DNA of 6,820 nt from positions 1-6,820 of the forward strand of contig JAYPWI010000067.1 in assembly GCA_038135065.1 (NCBI GenBank), written 5' to 3'. The stretch is from JAYPWI01 sp038135065 (GTDB lineage: Bacteria; Actinomycetota; Acidimicrobiia; Acidimicrobiales; Poriferisodalaceae). Position 1 is the first letter of the stretch. Every line of letters begins with the position of its first letter. Positions 5,755-6,820 of this stretch are shown piece after piece. The notes below the pieces were generated by a model. It saw only the letters and a program-made list of their open reading frames with translations. It was not told where the DNA came from and made no database searches. The position numbers and the translations under genes were made by a program.

Positions 5755-6270
5755 TCACCTGTCTCTTCGCTTCAGGACACGCCGCCAGATCGGCCGTGGA
5801 CGGCGAACCTGCGCGAGGTAGCGATCGATCTCCTGTGCGATCGTGCACTCGGCTTCCTGCAGGGGGGCCAATGGTGTAGCCAACGCCCGCTCGATGGATT
5901 CGACCAGGCCGGAGAGTTCACGACACCAGATCAGGTGACCAGCCTCATCCAGGACGCGCAACAGGTCGGTCTGATGATCGTCGTAACGATCGGGGTTTGC
6001 CACCGACACCAGGGGCGCACCGGACCGGAGTACCTCGAAGGTGGTCGCGGCTCCGCCGTGAGCAACCACCACCGAGGCCCTGGCGAAGAGATCACCCAGC
6101 CCCGGCACGAACGCCTGGTGGGGCAGGTGAGCTGGCTGTGCCGCGCCTTCCCCGGTCTGGATGAGACCGTCCAACGGGCGCAACTCCAGTGCCGCTGCGT
6201 CGGCTGCGACCACCAGGTCATCAAAGGACGTGGTCCCCACCGTGACGAGCATGAATTCCAGCGTTGTCAC
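5755..6270 (-). CDS. Alg13/PssE-like glycosyltransferase subunit (donor-binding half, GT28 C-terminal domain)
   Basis: 171 residues from GTG 6270. This is the C-terminal, sugar-nucleotide-binding half of a split GT-B enzyme, as in eukaryotic Alg13 and bacterial PssE. Evidence: the first strand MLVTVGTTSFDDLV (residues 7-20), the middle region QAFVPGLGDLFARASVVVAHGG (52-73), H71-G-G-A-A-T-T-FEVL of the donor site, PLVSVANPDRYDDHQTDLLRVLDEAGH (86-112) with the DHQ motif (98-100) that contacts the UDP-sugar in relatives, and a basic C-terminal tail. Start: the GTG shares a GTGA overlap with the stop (6269-6267) of the upstream Alg14-like gene and has AGGG 8 nt before it (6282-6279), pointing to translational coupling. 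The in-frame ATG at 6252 begins exactly at MLVTVGT and is a real alternative with a poor Shine-Dalgarno. It should pair with its Alg14-like partner at the cytoplasmic membrane. Sugar (Gal, Glc or GlcNAc in relatives) is unknown. Confidence 0.89.
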   Translation of the reverse strand: MTTLEFMLVTVGTTSFDDLVVAADAAALELRPLDGLIQTGEGAAQPAHLPHQAFVPGLGDLFARASVVVAHGGAATTFEVLRSGAPLVSVANPDRYDDHQTDLLRVLDEAGHLIWCRELSGLVESIERALATPLAPLQEAECTIAQEIDRYLAQVRRPRPIWRRVLKRRDR

Positions 6271-6749
6271 ATCAACTGCCCTGCGTATATCGCCCCCGGA
6301 GCTTGGTCCTGTGCCTGGGGCCACTGCACAAAAAAGCGATCTGCGATCGGCCGGGTCAGCCTTCCTGCCATGGACAGCCCCGTGACCCTGGCGATGGTTT
6401 CCACGAAGACAATGCGACTACCCGCCACCCACCCGACCCAACACATGACAGCTCCCACCCCGGGACCAGACGAAACGATCACCGTCGGCTTCCGCCGCCA
6501 AGCCACCCTGCAGCATCCGATGACACACCGGATCACATCGGCGACGGTTCCCGCCCTTGTGGACTCCTTGTGACGAGGACGGCGAACTCGATCGAGGACA
6601 TCTTCTTGAGGAACCCACGCCTCGGCCAGCACATCGTTCGTCGTCGCAAGGAACGTCACCTCGCCAGCAGCCCGAAGATCTGGGACAAGACGAAGAAGTT
6701 CGGCACTATGCCCACCCTCACCGAGAACGACCAGGATTCTGTGACCCAC
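6267..6749 (-). CDS. Alg14/PssD-like glycosyltransferase subunit (acceptor/membrane half)
   Basis: 160 residues from GTG 6749, the only start after an in-frame TGA at 6803-6801, with GGGA 8 nt upstream. It is the N-terminal, acceptor-side half of a split GT-B enzyme; Alg14 and bacterial PssD recruit the soluble Alg13/PssE subunit to the membrane. Features: glycine-rich loop GEGGHSAELLRL (10-21), a first Rossmann domain with TFLATTND (32-39), RPRHKEST (57-64) in the place of the family's PR-x-RE segment, SSGPGVGAVMCWVGWVAGSRIVFVET (93-118), and the highly diagnostic ARVTGLSMAGRLTRPIADRFFVQWP (120-144). The N-terminal transmembrane anchor of eukaryotic Alg14 is absent; the hydrophobic stretch near 99-117 may touch the membrane. 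The last codons overlap the Alg13-like gene by GTGA, so the two are one translational unit. Together they probably add the second sugar to a lipid-linked glycan; the acceptor is not known. More glycan genes are likely upstream, past the right edge. Confidence 0.91.
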   Translation of the reverse strand: MGHRILVVLGEGGHSAELLRLVPDLRAAGEVTFLATTNDVLAEAWVPQEDVLDRVRRPRHKESTRAGTVADVIRCVIGCCRVAWRRKPTVIVSSGPGVGAVMCWVGWVAGSRIVFVETIARVTGLSMAGRLTRPIADRFFVQWPQAQDQAPGAIYAGQLM

Positions 6750-6769
6750 TGCTGTATTCCCAAGGCGTT

Positions 6770-6820
6770 CTACTGGACGCAGCGCACGATAGCCCAGTGC
6801 TCACTAGGTGGCCCTAATTG
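6770..6820 (-). other. Possible 3' end of an upstream minus-strand gene
   Basis: Of the three minus frames entering at the right edge, two meet a stop within about 20 nt, and one stays open for 16 codons before TAG at 6772-6770, 20 nt ahead of the Alg14-like start. It could be the C-terminal tail of another gene in the same operon, or simply leader DNA. The 16 residues have no recognisable motif. Confidence 0.2.

Noticed and set aside
5935..6573. 212-codon plus-strand open frame
   Set aside because: It is antisense to the Alg13-like and Alg14-like genes, which have diagnostic motifs and a GTGA overlap.
1..6820. tRNA, rRNA, riboswitch, CRISPR array, insertion sequence or att site
   Set aside because: Nothing on either strand shows cloverleaf landmarks, regularly spaced repeats, transposase motifs or long terminal repeats; nearly all bases are in the eight genes.

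Overview
The window is high-GC bacterial DNA (by eye well above 60% G+C), densely packed, with eight protein-coding genes, no RNA genes, no mobile elements and no CRISPR array. The gene content fits an actinobacterium: a DsbA-fold protein of the mycothiol-dependent nitroreductase (Rv2466c) type, a DUF2889 protein, an Rv2913c-like amidohydrolase, several GTG starts and purine-rich Shine-Dalgarno sites. An acidimicrobial or mycobacterial-type lineage is a guess; no marker gene here settles it.

Left block (1-3184, all minus strand). Reading along transcription, an amidohydrolase of the N-acyl-D-amino-acid deacylase/D-aminoacylase family (3184-1448) is followed after 56 nt by a DUF2889 protein (1391-765) and after 52 nt by a DsbA-fold thioredoxin-like protein (712 to beyond base 1). 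Same strand and short gaps suggest co-transcription, probably as a catabolic or detoxification unit whose substrate cannot be named from sequence.

Middle block (3185-4772). Divergent from the amidohydrolase is a small alkyltransferase-like (ATL) DNA-repair protein (3291-3575, plus), with PWWR where the MGMT alkyl-acceptor motif PCHR would be. It converges, with 9 nt between stops, on a cystathionine gamma-synthase/lyase-type PLP enzyme (4772-3585, minus).

Right block (4830-6820). Past a 57-nt divergent intergenic region the content changes to surface-glycan biosynthesis: a family 2 glycosyltransferase (4830-5750, plus) converging, with only 4 nt between stops, on a two-gene minus-strand unit encoding bacterial Alg14-like (6749-6267) and Alg13-like (6270-5755) subunits of a split GT-B glycosyltransferase, translationally coupled by a GTGA overlap. 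This looks like the edge of a polysaccharide or glycolipid locus continuing past base 6820.

No wholly new system is evident. The items most worth a second look are the amidohydrolase/DUF2889/DsbA-fold operon, the DsbA-fold protein lacking its second active-site cysteine, the PWWR ATL, and the small dyad lying on the 4-nt convergent junction in the glycan block. No stretch longer than 300 bases lacks a gene.
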